35,067 nt of DNA from Clostridia bacterium (GCA_028278115.1 JANQEZ010000241.1:1-35067); one strand, 5' to 3'; counted from the stretch's first letter, positions 17,634 through 28,071 are shown. Numbers and translations: made by a program. Notes: generated by a model not told the origin, from the sequence alone.

Positions 17634-18707
17634 TTAAACTCTTCCTACTTCACTTACAGCTTTGCCTATTGTTTCGTCGTAGGCTTTTATTAGTTTTTGG
17701 CTGGTTTCGTAGCCTCGGTATAGGGTCATCATTGATACCATTTCTTTTATGGGGTCTACGTTTGATTGTTCTAGTTGTCCTTGTAGGACTTGTCCGTCGA
17801 AGTTTTTGTACTGTACTTCTAGGCCTTCTTCTATTTTATAAAGTCCTGTTTCTGTTTTTCTAAGATTCCTTACGTTTTCTATTTCTACTACATTAAATTT
17901 GTCTACTATTTCTCCATCTGCCATGATTTCTCCAAAGGGTGTGATGGATATTTCTTCTCCCTCTATTGTAATACTACCATCAAAGCCTTGAACTCTATGG
18001 CCTTCTGAGGTAATGACTTCTCTATTTCCATTTAGTTTAAAGGAGCCGTCCCTTGTATATCTTGTCCCATCCTCGGTTTCTATTCTAAAAAAGCCATCTC
18101 CCTTTATTGCAAAATCTAGGGTATTTCCAGTTCTAAGAAGCTGTCCTTGTTCAAAGTCTGTTTCTATTCTTTCAAGCTTGACACCGGAGTTCATAGTTCC
18201 TATTACCGATGGATGTGTAGAGTTTATTAGGCTGTCTACTAGTTCACCGTCAACATAAACTTCTCCGTTTTTATTTATTTCAAGCTCTCCATCGCCCACA
18301 TAGATGCTTCCTTTATTGCCTAAGATTTCATATCCATTTGAGCTGTCTATTTCACCATTTTGATCTTTGTAGAAGGTTCGTAGAAATCCGTCTTCACCTA
18401 CTGTGAACTTTGCTTTGTCATGAAAGCTTATTCCTGTGTGGGTTTTCACTCTTATGTATCCAGTATTTGATGCTATTTCATAATATCCTTGACCTTCTGT
18501 TACTTCTACATTTCCAGCTCTTTGTAATCTTTGATGATCCATTGAACCATTCATTTTATTGATAAGTGCATCCTCAAAGGATTCTACAACTACTAGGTCT
18601 TTTTTAAATCCTGTTGTATTTATATTTGATATGTTATTACTTACAACGTCTATTTTTTTATTATTTGTTAAAAGTGATGATGTTGCAGTGTATAGTCCAC
18701 GAAACAT
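17634..18707 (-). CDS. Flagellar hook-basal body protein (FlhO/FlgF-like)
   Basis: MFRGLYTATSSLLTNNKKIDVVSNNISNINTTGFKKD...QGQLEQSNVDPIKEMVSMMTLYRGYETSQKLIKAYDETIGKAV. Confidence 0.92.
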   Translation of the reverse strand: MFRGLYTATSSLLTNNKKIDVVSNNISNINTTGFKKDLVVVESFEDALINKMNGSMDHQRLQRAGNVEVTEGQGYYEIASNTGYIRVKTHTGISFHDKAKFTVGEDGFLRTFYKDQNGEIDSSNGYEILGNKGSIYVGDGELEINKNGEVYVDGELVDSLINSTHPSVIGTMNSGVKLERIETDFEQGQLLRTGNTLDFAIKGDGFFRIETEDGTRYTRDGSFKLNGNREVITSEGHRVQGFDGSITIEGEEISITPFGEIMADGEIVDKFNVVEIENVRNLRKTETGLYKIEEGLEVQYKNFDGQVLQGQLEQSNVDPIKEMVSMMTLYRGYETSQKLIKAYDETIGKAVSEVGRV

Positions 18708-18955
18708 AAATTAACCTCCCAAGAGTGATTTTAGTCGGCACTAGGCGCTGGGTTTTGGGGTCGTATCTTCAAGGCAAAAGACATTTCAGACTATCAAGTC
18801 ATTCTTTAAAGTCCGTTACGTCGTTACATTCTTTAGGGTCATTCTATTGTGTCAGTTACGTTTTATATAAACATAGTTTCTCTAGTAATTTATCGGCTAG
18901 GCTGAGGGAGTTCTTTAAAGTTTTTTTCGATTATTGATTTACGGGAGTTAAGTGA

Positions 18956-19129
18956 TGGGTACTGGGCGCTAGGTGATGGGTGTTAGGGTTTGGGTCAAAG
19001 CTGGAGGGTAGAAAGAGCTAGTGGCTGATGGCAAAGATTATTAAAGAAGCTTTAGACCCTAGTTCTCTGTATCTTTCTTTTAAGTTATGACCCCAACCCT
19101 AGTGCCTAGCACCTAGCGCTCAACACCTA
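18956..19129. repeat. Intergenic long inverted repeat with word-repeat arms
   Basis: Arms 18956-18997 and 19088-19129 pair at 32 of 42 positions ungapped (hand count). Confidence 0.82.
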
Positions 19130-19130
19130 A

Positions 19131-19161
19131 AAAGCCCCCAACCCATTGGATTAGCGGCTTT
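19131..19161 (-). terminator. Intrinsic terminator after mbl/mreB
   Basis: Minus strand AAAGCCgctaatCCAAtgggTTGGgggGGCTTTTT-like hairpin with T run, just after the stop at 19167. Confidence 0.6.
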
Positions 19162-19166
19162 AATAT

Positions 19167-20198
19167 TTATCTTCTTGTTCTTTTATTTCTTCTGTTCGTC
19201 ATCATGCTTTTTTCTAAGACGTCTAGGTGGTTTAGTGACATTCCTGTGCCGGCTGCTACGCAGGATACTGGGTTTTCTGCTATATATGTTGGTATTCCTG
19301 TTCTGTGTTCGATGAGTTTGTTAAGCCCATTTAGCAGGGCTCCTCCGCCAGTCATAACTATGCCCCTTGTACTGATATCCGCTGCTAATTCTGGTGGCGT
19401 TCTTTCAAGGACTGAGTGAACTGCATCGGCTACTGAGCTTACTGGTTCGTGTAATGCCTCTAGCATGTCTTCTATGGTAACTGTTATGGTTCTTGGAAGT
19501 CCTGTTATTAAGTCTCTTCCTCTACAATCCATTTTTACTGATGCAACTTTTTGATATGCTGATCCAATATTTATCTTCAGCTCCTCGGCGGTTCTTTCTC
19601 CTATGAGTATATTCTTAGTTTTTCTCATATATTTGATAATGGCCTCGTCAAATTTATCTCCCGCTACTTTAATTGACTCGCTTACTACTATTCCACCCAA
19701 GGATATTACGGCTATATCAGCAGTTCCTCCTCCTATATCGAGTACCATATTACCGTCGGGTTTGGTTATATCAAGTCCTGCTCCAACGGCTGCCGCTATT
19801 GGTTCTTCAATAAGATAGGTTTTTCCGCCTCCTGCTTCTGTGGTAGCATCAATAACCGCTCTTTTTTCAACTTCTGTTACTCCACTGGGAACACAAACTA
19901 TAATTTTAGGCTTGATGAAAAATCTTCTTCCACAGGTTTTCTGAATAAAATACCTAAGCATTCTTTCAGTGACCTCATAGTCGGAAATGACTCCATCTTT
20001 AAGGGGTCTAATGGCTACGATGTTTCCAGGTGTTCTTCCTAACATCTTCCTTGCATCAGAACCAACTGCAAGTATATCATCAGTATTTCTATCTATAGCT
20101 ACAACTGAAGGTTCTTGAAGAACTATACCTTTACCTTTAATATAGACTAATACGCTGGCCGTTCCTAGATCAATGCCTATTTCAGTTCCAAACATCAT
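19167..20198 (-). CDS. mbl: MreB/Mbl-family actin-like cell-shape protein
   Basis: GIDLGTASVLVYIKGKGIVLQEPSVVAID, LIEEPIAAAVGAGLDI, VLDIGGGTADIAVISLGG, GIVMTGGGALLNGLNKLIE; Mbl assignment from spoIIID-mbl-flhO order. Confidence 0.93.
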   Translation of the reverse strand: MMFGTEIGIDLGTASVLVYIKGKGIVLQEPSVVAIDRNTDDILAVGSDARKMLGRTPGNIVAIRPLKDGVISDYEVTERMLRYFIQKTCGRRFFIKPKIIVCVPSGVTEVEKRAVIDATTEAGGGKTYLIEEPIAAAVGAGLDITKPDGNMVLDIGGGTADIAVISLGGIVVSESIKVAGDKFDEAIIKYMRKTKNILIGERTAEELKINIGSAYQKVASVKMDCRGRDLITGLPRTITVTIEDMLEALHEPVSSVADAVHSVLERTPPELAADISTRGIVMTGGGALLNGLNKLIEHRTGIPTYIAENPVSCVAAGTGMSLNHLDVLEKSMMTNRRNKRTRR

Positions 20199-20760
20199 CT
20201 CACACCTTTCATTCTTATGTATCTGCTGTTTTTGGTTTATTGAAATAAAATCTATAGGATTTTGTATCCTTGTCCAATAGATTGATAATTTAAAACAATT
20301 GTCCTAAGGCTATTTGCTTAGTGGGATGTGTGAAATAACGTCATCCTCTAAGGCAAATTATAAGGGAGCTGTCCTACACAATCTTATAATATAGCTTTCA
20401 CACCAAAATCTTAAGCTTTTAATTATAATAATTACAGTTATTTTAAATTTTTTAATATATGTTGCTTTTTTCATCTAGGAATATCATTCTATATTTTTCG
20501 TCAAATTCCTCTAAATTTTTTTACTATTATTGACTTATTTTACTGTTAAAAATTTCTAACAGGTTTTTGTATTATATATCCATTTATAGCATATTGTGAT
20601 GGGTGGGTGCAATAGGAAAAATGGGGGAAGGAATAGGTACTGGGTGCTAGGGTTAAATAGGTTCTAGCTACTAAGTTCTGGGATTGGGGTAGTTCTTTTA
20701 AGAAAAAAAGCGGTGGTCTTGGATATAGAGATTTCTCCTTGTGCCTTTATTTAGGTCCTG

Positions 20761-20829
20761 TGACAAGGGGATAGACCCCCGGACACATTTAGAAGATTGT
20801 GTGTCAGATGGGTCAGTTCCCTTGCCACG
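20761..20829. repeat. 69-nt imperfect palindromic hairpin element, copy A
   Basis: TGACAAGGGGATAGACCCCCGGACACATTTAGAAGATTGTGTGTCAGATGGGTCAGTTCCCTTGCCACG; aligns ungapped with 22499-22567. Confidence 0.85.
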
Positions 20830-20857
20830 CTGGTTTTTGTGGGTATTGTTTTATGTC

Positions 20858-20887
20858 AAAAAATAATAAAACAGGGGGTTAGCCCTG
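20858..20887 (-). terminator. Intrinsic terminator after spoIIID
   Basis: Minus strand CAGGGCTAACCCCCTGTTTTATTATTTTTT. Confidence 0.8.
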
Positions 20888-20911
20888 CTCTTGTCTTATT
20901 GTTGATTTGTT

Positions 20912-21166
20912 TTATTTTGCTATTCCACTGTATTTCATTTTTGTTGCTTTGCCGCCTCTGATATGTCTCTCAGCCTTGTTTTTCTCAAGTATTCTTTTTA
21001 CCTTAATAGCTAAAAGAGGGTTTATCTTGGGGAGTCGTTCTGTGACATCCTTGTGTACTGTACTTTTGCTTACTCCAAAGACCTTAGCTGTCTGTCTAAC
21101 TGTAGTTTGTTTGCTGATAATATGCTCAGCTATTTCAACAGCCCTTTCCTCTATATAGTCCTTCAC
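20912..21166 (-). CDS. spoIIID: Sporulation transcription factor SpoIIID
   Basis: MKDYIEERAVEIAEHIISKQTTVRQTAKVFGVSKSTVHKDVTERLPKINPLLAIKVKRILEKNKAERHIRGGKATKMKY. Confidence 0.96.
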   Translation of the reverse strand: MKDYIEERAVEIAEHIISKQTTVRQTAKVFGVSKSTVHKDVTERLPKINPLLAIKVKRILEKNKAERHIRGGKATKMKYSGIAK

Positions 21167-21277
21167 TGATGTACCCCCTTTAAAAAATGGTTTGTTACAT
21201 CTTATGCAGTGAAATGACTATATAGAACGAAAACTTATGAGTTTTCAATGTTCTCTATTCTTTCATATATCATATTT

Positions 21278-22198
21278 TTACGGTTCCTGAGATAAGTATT
21301 CCATTGGGTTAACGCTTTCTCCATTTATTAGTACTTCAAAGTGTAGATGTGGTTCTTCTGCAGATTCAAATATTGAGGATGTTCCTACTCCACTTATTGT
21401 TTGTCCCTGTGTTACTTTGTCACCTATGTTCACCATTGCATCTGTGGATAGGTTACTGTATCTCGTTACTAATCCGTCATCATGTTTGATGGATATTGTA
21501 ATTCCAAGTCTTGAGTCCGTTAAAATCTCAATTACTTCTCCTACTAAAGCCGCTTTTACTGGTGTATTCTTCTCAGCTATTATATCTATTCCATGATGTG
21601 TTGTATAATGCTCTAAGGTTTTTGAGTAGGTCAAGGTTTCAACTGCATAGCCCATTCCAATTTCGCCTTGTGTAGGCCATATCATTGCTGTTGTTGGTTC
21701 AATGGAAACTTCCACTGCTTCAGCTTCTCCTGATGCCTGTGCAGTTGAGTTTTCGGGTTTTGTGGTTACTTGTGGTTTTGGTTTTTCAACAAGTGTTTTG
21801 CCTTTTTTGCTTTCAACCCCTTCGTTTTGTTCCCGGGCTTGGTCAGTAGAGCTTTCGTCGTAATTTTCATTTGCCAAGCTCAGTCCTTCTGTTTCGTTTA
21901 TTACAGAATCATCTTGGTCTATAATTATAATTTCCTTAGGCTGATTTTCTATTTCATTTTCCGCTATGTCTATAAGTTCAGAATCCGATAGGTTTATCTC
22001 GTTGTTATTATGTATGTCTTCTTCTGCTATTCTGTCTATATTTGATCTAGCTACCCAAACTGCAGTAACTCCAACTATGCAAACACATAGAAACATGATA
22101 ATGTAAAAGCCTTCTTTATCCAGTAGTTTGCCTATACCTTTTTTTTCAATTCCACTTTTATCTTCATTATTCCTTTTAAAGAATTTTTTTAGATTCAT
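21278..22198 (-). CDS. M23 peptidase-domain membrane protein, SpoIIQ-like
   Basis: N-terminal TM, WPTQGEIGMGYAVETLTYSKTLEHYTTHHGIDIIAEKNTPVKAALVG...EEPHLHFEVLINGESVNP. Start placed at MNLKKF (22198), preceded by TGGAGGTGG; ORF track starts at 22213. Confidence 0.88.
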   Translation of the reverse strand: MNLKKFFKRNNEDKSGIEKKGIGKLLDKEGFYIIMFLCVCIVGVTAVWVARSNIDRIAEEDIHNNNEINLSDSELIDIAENEIENQPKEIIIIDQDDSVINETEGLSLANENYDESSTDQAREQNEGVESKKGKTLVEKPKPQVTTKPENSTAQASGEAEAVEVSIEPTTAMIWPTQGEIGMGYAVETLTYSKTLEHYTTHHGIDIIAEKNTPVKAALVGEVIEILTDSRLGITISIKHDDGLVTRYSNLSTDAMVNIGDKVTQGQTISGVGTSSIFESAEEPHLHFEVLINGESVNPMEYLSQEP

Positions 22199-22218
22199 AA
22201 AGTCCACCTCCATTTTGT

Positions 22219-22249
22219 ATTATTACCAAAATATTGGTGGACGATACAT
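22219..22249 (-). promoter_or_regulatory. Candidate sigma-F/sigma-G-type promoter for the spoIIQ-like gene
   Basis: Minus strand TGTATC - 15 nt - GGTAATAATA, 20-30 nt upstream of the ATG at 22198; the -10 fits GGNRANAMTR. Confidence 0.6.
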
Positions 22250-22498
22250 TTGTTTTAATAAAAATGCGGTTATAGACTCTAGGGTCGCAGCTTAAGGGAG
22301 CGTTGCATTCTGTTGGGTCAATGCTTAAGAGACGGTTACTTTCTGTTGGGTCGATTCTAATAGGTCTGTTACGCGTTACAATCTATGCTGTCATATCCTT
22401 AATGGTCCGTTATAAATTCTTTAAAAGATTTTTAAAGATATGCCTGTAGGTTACAATCATTTCTTTTTGATGCTTTGTTTATTAGGGTTTGGAAAATA

Positions 22499-22567
22499 TG
22501 ACACGGGGACAGACCCCCAGACACACAAAGGAGCGTGTGTGTCAGTTGGGTCAGTCCCCGTGTCACA
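22499..22567. repeat. 69-nt palindromic hairpin element, copy B
   Basis: TGACACGGGGACAGACCCCCAGACACACAAAGGAGCGTGTGTGTCAGTTGGGTCAGTCCCCGTGTCACA; outer arms TGACACGGGGAC/GTCCCCGTGTCA perfect over 12 bp. Confidence 0.88.
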
Positions 22568-22744
22568 TTTTCTTTAGGGTCTTTTATTCTACTTTACGAT
22601 AATAGTAGGTGACTTCAAGTAAAAGTATGACAGAAGAATCTGTCTTTATTTTTTTGTTACTGTAACGGACTTTTAAGACTTGACTTAAAAGAATGCGACC
22701 TTGTACCCGGCGCCAAAGAATGAGCCTTTATCTTGTAACGGTTT

Positions 22745-23728
22745 CTATCTGTATTCTTCTAAATCTACACCACGATAATAATGTTTTAGTATATCTTCAA
22801 AGTTATATCCATTTCTAGCCATGCCGTTGGCTCCGTATTGGCTCATTCCTACTCCATGACCGTTTCCTCTTGTTGTAAAGGTCATGCTGTCGCCGGATAT
22901 TGTTATTTTGAAGTTTGCTGATTTTAATCCCAAAAGCTCTCGTATATTTCTTCCTGTTAAAACTTCATCTCCTACCTTCATTTTTGTTATTTTACCACCT
23001 TCGCTTCTTTGCAGTATTTCTAGGGAATCTTTAATATTATTTGCTGTTAATCCAGATTTTTTATAGGAGTTATTTACTTTGGTGATAAATTCATTAGTTG
23101 ATATCACTACTTGATCTTCCAAATGCTTTGACTCTTGTTCATAGGGACTGTCTACGCTCCTTAGATAGGGAGCCATTGATGTAAATACATCTTCAGAGTT
23201 TTCGGTTCTTCCTCCACTAGTTGAGTGGTATAATGGGTCAATGACCTTGCCTTCATAGGTTAAGACTAATCCTTTAGTTTCCTCTACAACATTTTCAATC
23301 TTTGGCCAAAAGTCCCTCATCCAAGCTTCAGAGTGCAGTGTCTTAAGCTGTTCTTTACTCTTGTATACCTGACAGTGTACACCGTCACAGACCTCTGCTC
23401 CAGGGTGGGCAGGTTTTCCAGCGTCTCCATACTTGATTTTTTGAAATATAGCTTTAGTTCTGGCAGCTATGGCCTGGGCTTTTAATGCATCATATTCAAA
23501 GGAAGCCGGCATCTCACTGGCTACAACTCCCTTTACGTATTCTTCTAGAGCTATTTCTTCAACTCTTTGGGAATTTTTTCGATATACTCTTATAAATACT
23601 TCATTAGACACTTGTGGTTCTTTGATTTCTATACTTGGCTGAGCTATATCACAGCTAAATATCAGCAGCATTGGCAGTATTATCGTCATAAGAACTATTG
23701 CAATTATCACAGCTAGAACACTCTTCAT
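22745..23728 (-). CDS. spoIID: Stage II sporulation protein D (SpoIID)
   Basis: VFIRVYRKNSQRVEEIALEEYVKGVVASEMPASFEYDALKAQAIAARTKAIFQ, HSTSGGRTENSEDVF, GNGHGVGMSQYGANGMARNGYNFEDILKHYYRGV. Confidence 0.96.
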   Translation of the reverse strand: MKSVLAVIIAIVLMTIILPMLLIFSCDIAQPSIEIKEPQVSNEVFIRVYRKNSQRVEEIALEEYVKGVVASEMPASFEYDALKAQAIAARTKAIFQKIKYGDAGKPAHPGAEVCDGVHCQVYKSKEQLKTLHSEAWMRDFWPKIENVVEETKGLVLTYEGKVIDPLYHSTSGGRTENSEDVFTSMAPYLRSVDSPYEQESKHLEDQVVISTNEFITKVNNSYKKSGLTANNIKDSLEILQRSEGGKITKMKVGDEVLTGRNIRELLGLKSANFKITISGDSMTFTTRGNGHGVGMSQYGANGMARNGYNFEDILKHYYRGVDLEEYR

Positions 23729-23762
23729 TTTTTGTCCCCCTTGTCCATATAGAGCTCCTTAC

Positions 23763-23792
23763 ATTTTATGTTTTAATGAGGGGAAATATGAT
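23763..23792 (-). promoter_or_regulatory. Candidate sigma-E-type promoter for spoIID
   Basis: Minus strand ATCATATT - 14 nt - CATAAAAT upstream of spoIID; resembles the sigma-E -35/-10 (xATATT / CATACAxT). Confidence 0.6.
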
Positions 23793-24322
23793 AAAAATTC
23801 CGCTTTATGGTTTACGCTGTTCGCTATTCGGGATAGGGTATAGCTTTGAGGACATAGGCGGACTGCTGACAGCTTACAGCTAATGGCGAAGAATTTTAGG
23901 AGAAAGGTATCGGGTGACGGGTGACGAGAGGATGGGTTAGAGTAGGACTTTGAGAGAGCTGACATATGGCTGATAGCAAAGAAATTTGGGGAAGGCTTTT
24001 GGGAAGGATAGTTACATTCTTTAGGGCAATTCTTTTTGGTCGGTTGCAGCGTTACAACGTTACTTCATATAGAGTAAGTATTTAGGGTAAGCAAATTATA
24101 GCTGGCGGAAAAATTTTTCAAGAAATTATTTTGGGTAAGGCAAAAATACTTAAGAGCTTTTGGGTTTTGAAAAAATGACAGATTATAGTTTGCAACAAAA
24201 AAGTTTATGCCTTTAATTTCTGAACTCTAAGCTTAAATAAACCATCTTTTTTCTGGGTCGAAATTTGTGAATTGGATAGTATATTCTTTTGTCGTATTTC
24301 CTGGGAAATGTGTGTATGATAT

Positions 24323-24373
24323 CTTAAATAATAAAAAAGTGTCAAAATCCAATAAAAGAATTTTGACACTTTG
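24323..24373 (-). terminator. Intrinsic terminator after murA
   Basis: AAAGTGTCAAAAT/ATTTTGACACTTT perfect arms; minus-strand T-rich tail TTTTTTATTATTT. Confidence 0.88.
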
Positions 24374-24404
24374 TGTATGATATTTTTAAAAGAGTAGAAA
24401 AATA

Positions 24405-25658
24405 TTATTCCATTCTTTCTATATTTGCACCTAAGCTTCTCAGTTTGTTTTCTATTTCTACGTATCCTCTATCAATATGATAGGTGTTTCCTATTTCTGT
24501 TGTTCCATCTGCAACTAATCCCGCTAGTATGAGGGCTGCTCCTGCTCTAAGGTCGGTGGCTCTAACCTGTGCTCCTTCAAGGATATTAACACCTTGAACT
24601 ACTGCACTGTGACCTTCTATTTTGATATTTGCTCCCATTCTAACCAGTTCACTTACATGCATAAATCTATTTTCAAATACGGTTTCAATGATTACACTTG
24701 TACCTTTAGCAACACTTAGAAGAGTCATGAACTGCGATTGCATATCTGTAGGGAATCCGGGATAAGGTAGTGTTTTTAAATCAACTGCACTAACTCCATT
24801 TGGCGCATGTACTCTTAATTGATCTCCGTTTTCATAAACATCTACTCCACATTCCTTAAGCTTTGCTATCATGGGCTTTAAATGATCCGGCAGTGCATTT
24901 TTGATTGTTACGTCTCCACCAGTTATAGCCGCAGCTACCATATATGTACCAGCTTCAATTCTGTCGGGAATAACTGTATGTCTAGTTCCTCCAAGTGCTT
25001 CAACACCTTGTATTTTTATGGTGTCGGTTCCTGCACCCTTGATGTTGGCTCCCATGCTATTTAAGAAGTTGGCTACATCAACTATTTCAGGCTCTTCTGC
25101 TGCATTTTGTATTATTGTTTGACCTTCGGCCATTGTAGCTGCCATCATTATGTTTTCAGTGGCCCCTACGCTTGGAAAGTCAAGGTATATTTTATCTCCA
25201 ACCAGCTTATCTGCTTGTGCTTCAACGTATCCATGCCCTAAATCAATTTTGGCTCCCAGGGCACTCAGTCCCTTTAGATGCAAGTCAATAGGTCTAGCTC
25301 CTATTGCACAGCCGCCCGGTAGTGATACTCTAGCTCTTCCCATTCTTGCTAGTAAAGGACCTATTACCAAAAATGATGCCCTCATTTTTCTTATTAAATC
25401 ATATGGAGCCTCACAATTATCTATATTGGCTGAATTTATCTCTATAATCCCATTTGAATTTCTCTTTATACCTGCTCCAATGGTAGTAAGTAGTTCACTC
25501 ATTACTTCAACATCTCTTAAAGTCGGTATATCTTCTAATATAACTTTATCCTGGGCTAATAAAGACGCAGCCATTATTGGTAATACAGAATTTTTTGCAC
25601 CGCTTATTTTCACTGTTCCTTTTAGTGGGCCGCTTTTTCGTACTATAATCTTTGACAA
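24405..25658 (-). CDS. murA: UDP-N-acetylglucosamine 1-carboxyvinyltransferase
   Basis: [79 protein letters not shown]. Confidence 0.97.
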   Translation of the reverse strand: MSKIIVRKSGPLKGTVKISGAKNSVLPIMAASLLAQDKVILEDIPTLRDVEVMSELLTTIGAGIKRNSNGIIEINSANIDNCEAPYDLIRKMRASFLVIGPLLARMGRARVSLPGGCAIGARPIDLHLKGLSALGAKIDLGHGYVEAQADKLVGDKIYLDFPSVGATENIMMAATMAEGQTIIQNAAEEPEIVDVANFLNSMGANIKGAGTDTIKIQGVEALGGTRHTVIPDRIEAGTYMVAAAITGGDVTIKNALPDHLKPMIAKLKECGVDVYENGDQLRVHAPNGVSAVDLKTLPYPGFPTDMQSQFMTLLSVAKGTSVIIETVFENRFMHVSELVRMGANIKIEGHSAVVQGVNILEGAQVRATDLRAGAALILAGLVADGTTEIGNTYHIDRGYVEIENKLRSLGANIERME

Positions 25659-26287
25659 TGCTGGTCCTCCTTTTATCTAATTTGTTATTTTTATGACGAC
25701 CACAGTCGCTTTTATGAGGTCATTGATTTATTATTTTTATACATTATAAACTAAACTTGTTAACAAATGCTTTTTTCCTAATATGTTAATTAAGTTTACC
25801 ATAAATATTTTCAATTATAACTTAAAAATTCTCCACCTTAATTATTCTACTTTTTTTTTGCCATTCCTGCTTGGTTTTCTAAAAAAACACCTATTGGTAG
25901 AAATTACAAAATATCATATGGGTATAACTTTATATAGATGTATGACTCTAAAACTTAACCTTTTTTAGAAATATTTCTTAAGCAAAACTACAATGCTTAA
26001 TTTGGCTAATAGCTAATGGCTCACAGCAAAACATCAAATGTAAAACTTCTAAATCACACATCTATAGAAGTCGTTACATTCTATTAAGATTCTATATTAG
26101 TCAGTTGCAATCTTTAAGGTTTACCTCTTTGGATGGTTACAGCGTTACATAATGTAAGAACGTCTTTGCAAGTCTTTCATATCCTTTGTAACGGACCTTA
26201 CAAGACATGACCATATAGCTTGTAACGTATAACGAGCATATTAGAAATGACCTGTAAGTATGTAACGATTTTTCTATCTTCCTCTAA

Positions 26288-27022
26288 CTAATATTCTAAT
26301 ACAATCAGAGGTGTTCCTATCCATATATAGGTTTTATCTTCATAGCTGTTAAACCTAGCTGCCATGTTAATATTTACTGTTTTTCCACAGTATTTAATGG
26401 TTTCTTCAATCTTTGGTGTATATCCCGTTATACTGATAAGTCCTTCTTCTATACCTTCTACTTTTGCTGCCCCTACTTTTTCAAATGCTCTATTAATTTT
26501 TTCTTTTAACTCTTTATTTTCTAGTAAACCATCGTAATACCCTGCTAAGTTAATAGTTAACTTAGTATTTCCATAGTTATTAAGTATACCTCTTATTTTA
26601 TCACATAATCCTGCAATATCATATTCTTCTTTGGTACTAATTATGTCTATAACTATACTACTCTCTACAAAGTCTCCATGCCTAGTACCTTGTATGATAA
26701 TAGTCCCATGTATTCCCTCTTGGAGAGTTCCAGTTACAGCGATTAAGCTCAAATCTTCACTTTCTTCTTTGCTGGTTATAGTTTCCTTCATATTGAGCTT
26801 TTCTGAAATATCATTACATATTTCAATAGAATTGTCAATAGTTAAGAATTGTTTATCAAGGATTACATAACTATTAATATTTACGTGATCAAACTCAGCT
26901 TCTACTTCCTTTAGTGCTTCCCCTACAACAATTGCTGGATTCATAGTTTCTGTGGAATTTCCAAATACTATAGTTATACTTAGTAAAAAAATAAAAATAT
27001 ACGTTAATAATTGCTTTTTCAT
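26288..27022 (-). CDS. YwmB-family secreted/membrane protein
   Basis: Signal-peptide-like N-terminus, internal alpha/beta sequence and position between atpC and murA as for ywmB; family call partly from synteny. Confidence 0.7.
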   Translation of the reverse strand: MKKQLLTYIFIFLLSITIVFGNSTETMNPAIVVGEALKEVEAEFDHVNINSYVILDKQFLTIDNSIEICNDISEKLNMKETITSKEESEDLSLIAVTGTLQEGIHGTIIIQGTRHGDFVESSIVIDIISTKEEYDIAGLCDKIRGILNNYGNTKLTINLAGYYDGLLENKELKEKINRAFEKVGAAKVEGIEEGLISITGYTPKIEETIKYCGKTVNINMAARFNSYEDKTYIWIGTPLIVLEY

Positions 27023-27613
27023 TTCTTTTCACCTCATTCGCTTCTCGGTTTTCGCTATTCGCTACTCGAACTAGGGTCATAACTTATTAGTTATAATAAG
27101 TGAGTCAAAAAGAAAAGTTCATAATAGCTAAAAACGAACCCTAGTATTTTAAATGATAAAAGGAAGAGATACAGCTACAAAATATGCAAAGGGGGACTTA
27201 AAATCATATTTCGTGCCTCACTCTATCCTCTTTCATTAAAAGTATGGGCATATTATTTTATTTATATACATGGATTAAAAAATTTTTTTGAATTGTTTTT
27301 TTTTGCTTGTTAATGGCTGTTGGATTGATGCTAGAGATGATTGTGGAGTTGGTTTTGGAAGTGGTGGCAGGTTACGGGTATCGGGTTACGGGTTACGGAA
27401 AAGAGGTTTGGGCCATCGCTTTTAAGGAATTGCTGATACTTGAAGGTTATCTATGCATTTGGGAGGTCTGTTGGGTCTATAGGTGGCTAATAGCTAATGG
27501 AAAAGATTTTTAGATCGTGTGATATGGGTTAATAGGAGATGTATGAGTTTCAAGGTTTATTCTACAGATGCCTACCCAAGCAATTATTAATTCTTAACTC
27601 TTCATTCTTAATT

Positions 27614-27645
27614 AAAAATCCCGAAACAACTGTTTCGGGATTTTT
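27614..27645 (-). terminator. Intrinsic terminator of the atp operon
   Basis: AAAAATCCCGAAACAactGTTTCGGGATTTTT immediately after atpC stop (27647). Confidence 0.92.
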
Positions 27646-27646
27646 G

Positions 27647-28051
27647 CTACTCTCCTTTTGATACTCTTAGTCTGTTTATGGCTTTGTTCAGAGCCATTTG
27701 GGCTCTGAATACATCTGAGTCTGAAGACTTTTCGTTTATTCTTTCTTCTGCCCTTTTCATGGCAGCTTCTGCTCTTTGGATGTCTATTTCCTCAGGCCAT
27801 TCTGCTGCGTCTGTGATGATGATGGCTTTATCTTCGTCTATGCTTACAAAGCCTCCGGCACATGTTGCCGTTAGAATTTTATTATCTTTTTTTATTTTAA
27901 TTACTCCTATGGATAGAGGTGATACTGTAGGTACATGGTCTCTTAGAATTCCAACATCACCTTCGGTAGTTCTAACAATAGCCATGTTAACCTCATCCTC
28001 ATAAAACTTTCTATCAGGAGTAACTATTTCAAGGTGGAAAGTCGATGCCAT
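27647..28051 (-). CDS. atpC: F-type ATP synthase epsilon subunit
   Basis: FHLEIVTPDRKFYEDEVNMAIVRTTEGDVGILRDHVPTV; operon position. Confidence 0.96.
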   Translation of the reverse strand: MASTFHLEIVTPDRKFYEDEVNMAIVRTTEGDVGILRDHVPTVSPLSIGVIKIKKDNKILTATCAGGFVSIDEDKAIIITDAAEWPEEIDIQRAEAAMKRAEERINEKSSDSDVFRAQMALNKAINRLRVSKGE

Positions 28052-28071
28052 TTGTTCACCTCCAATAAAAC

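Noticed and set aside
27307-27513. Plus-strand 68-aa ORF (MLMAVGLMLEMIVE...)
   Set aside because: Translation of the GGGTTACGG word repeat and flanks; no SD or family.
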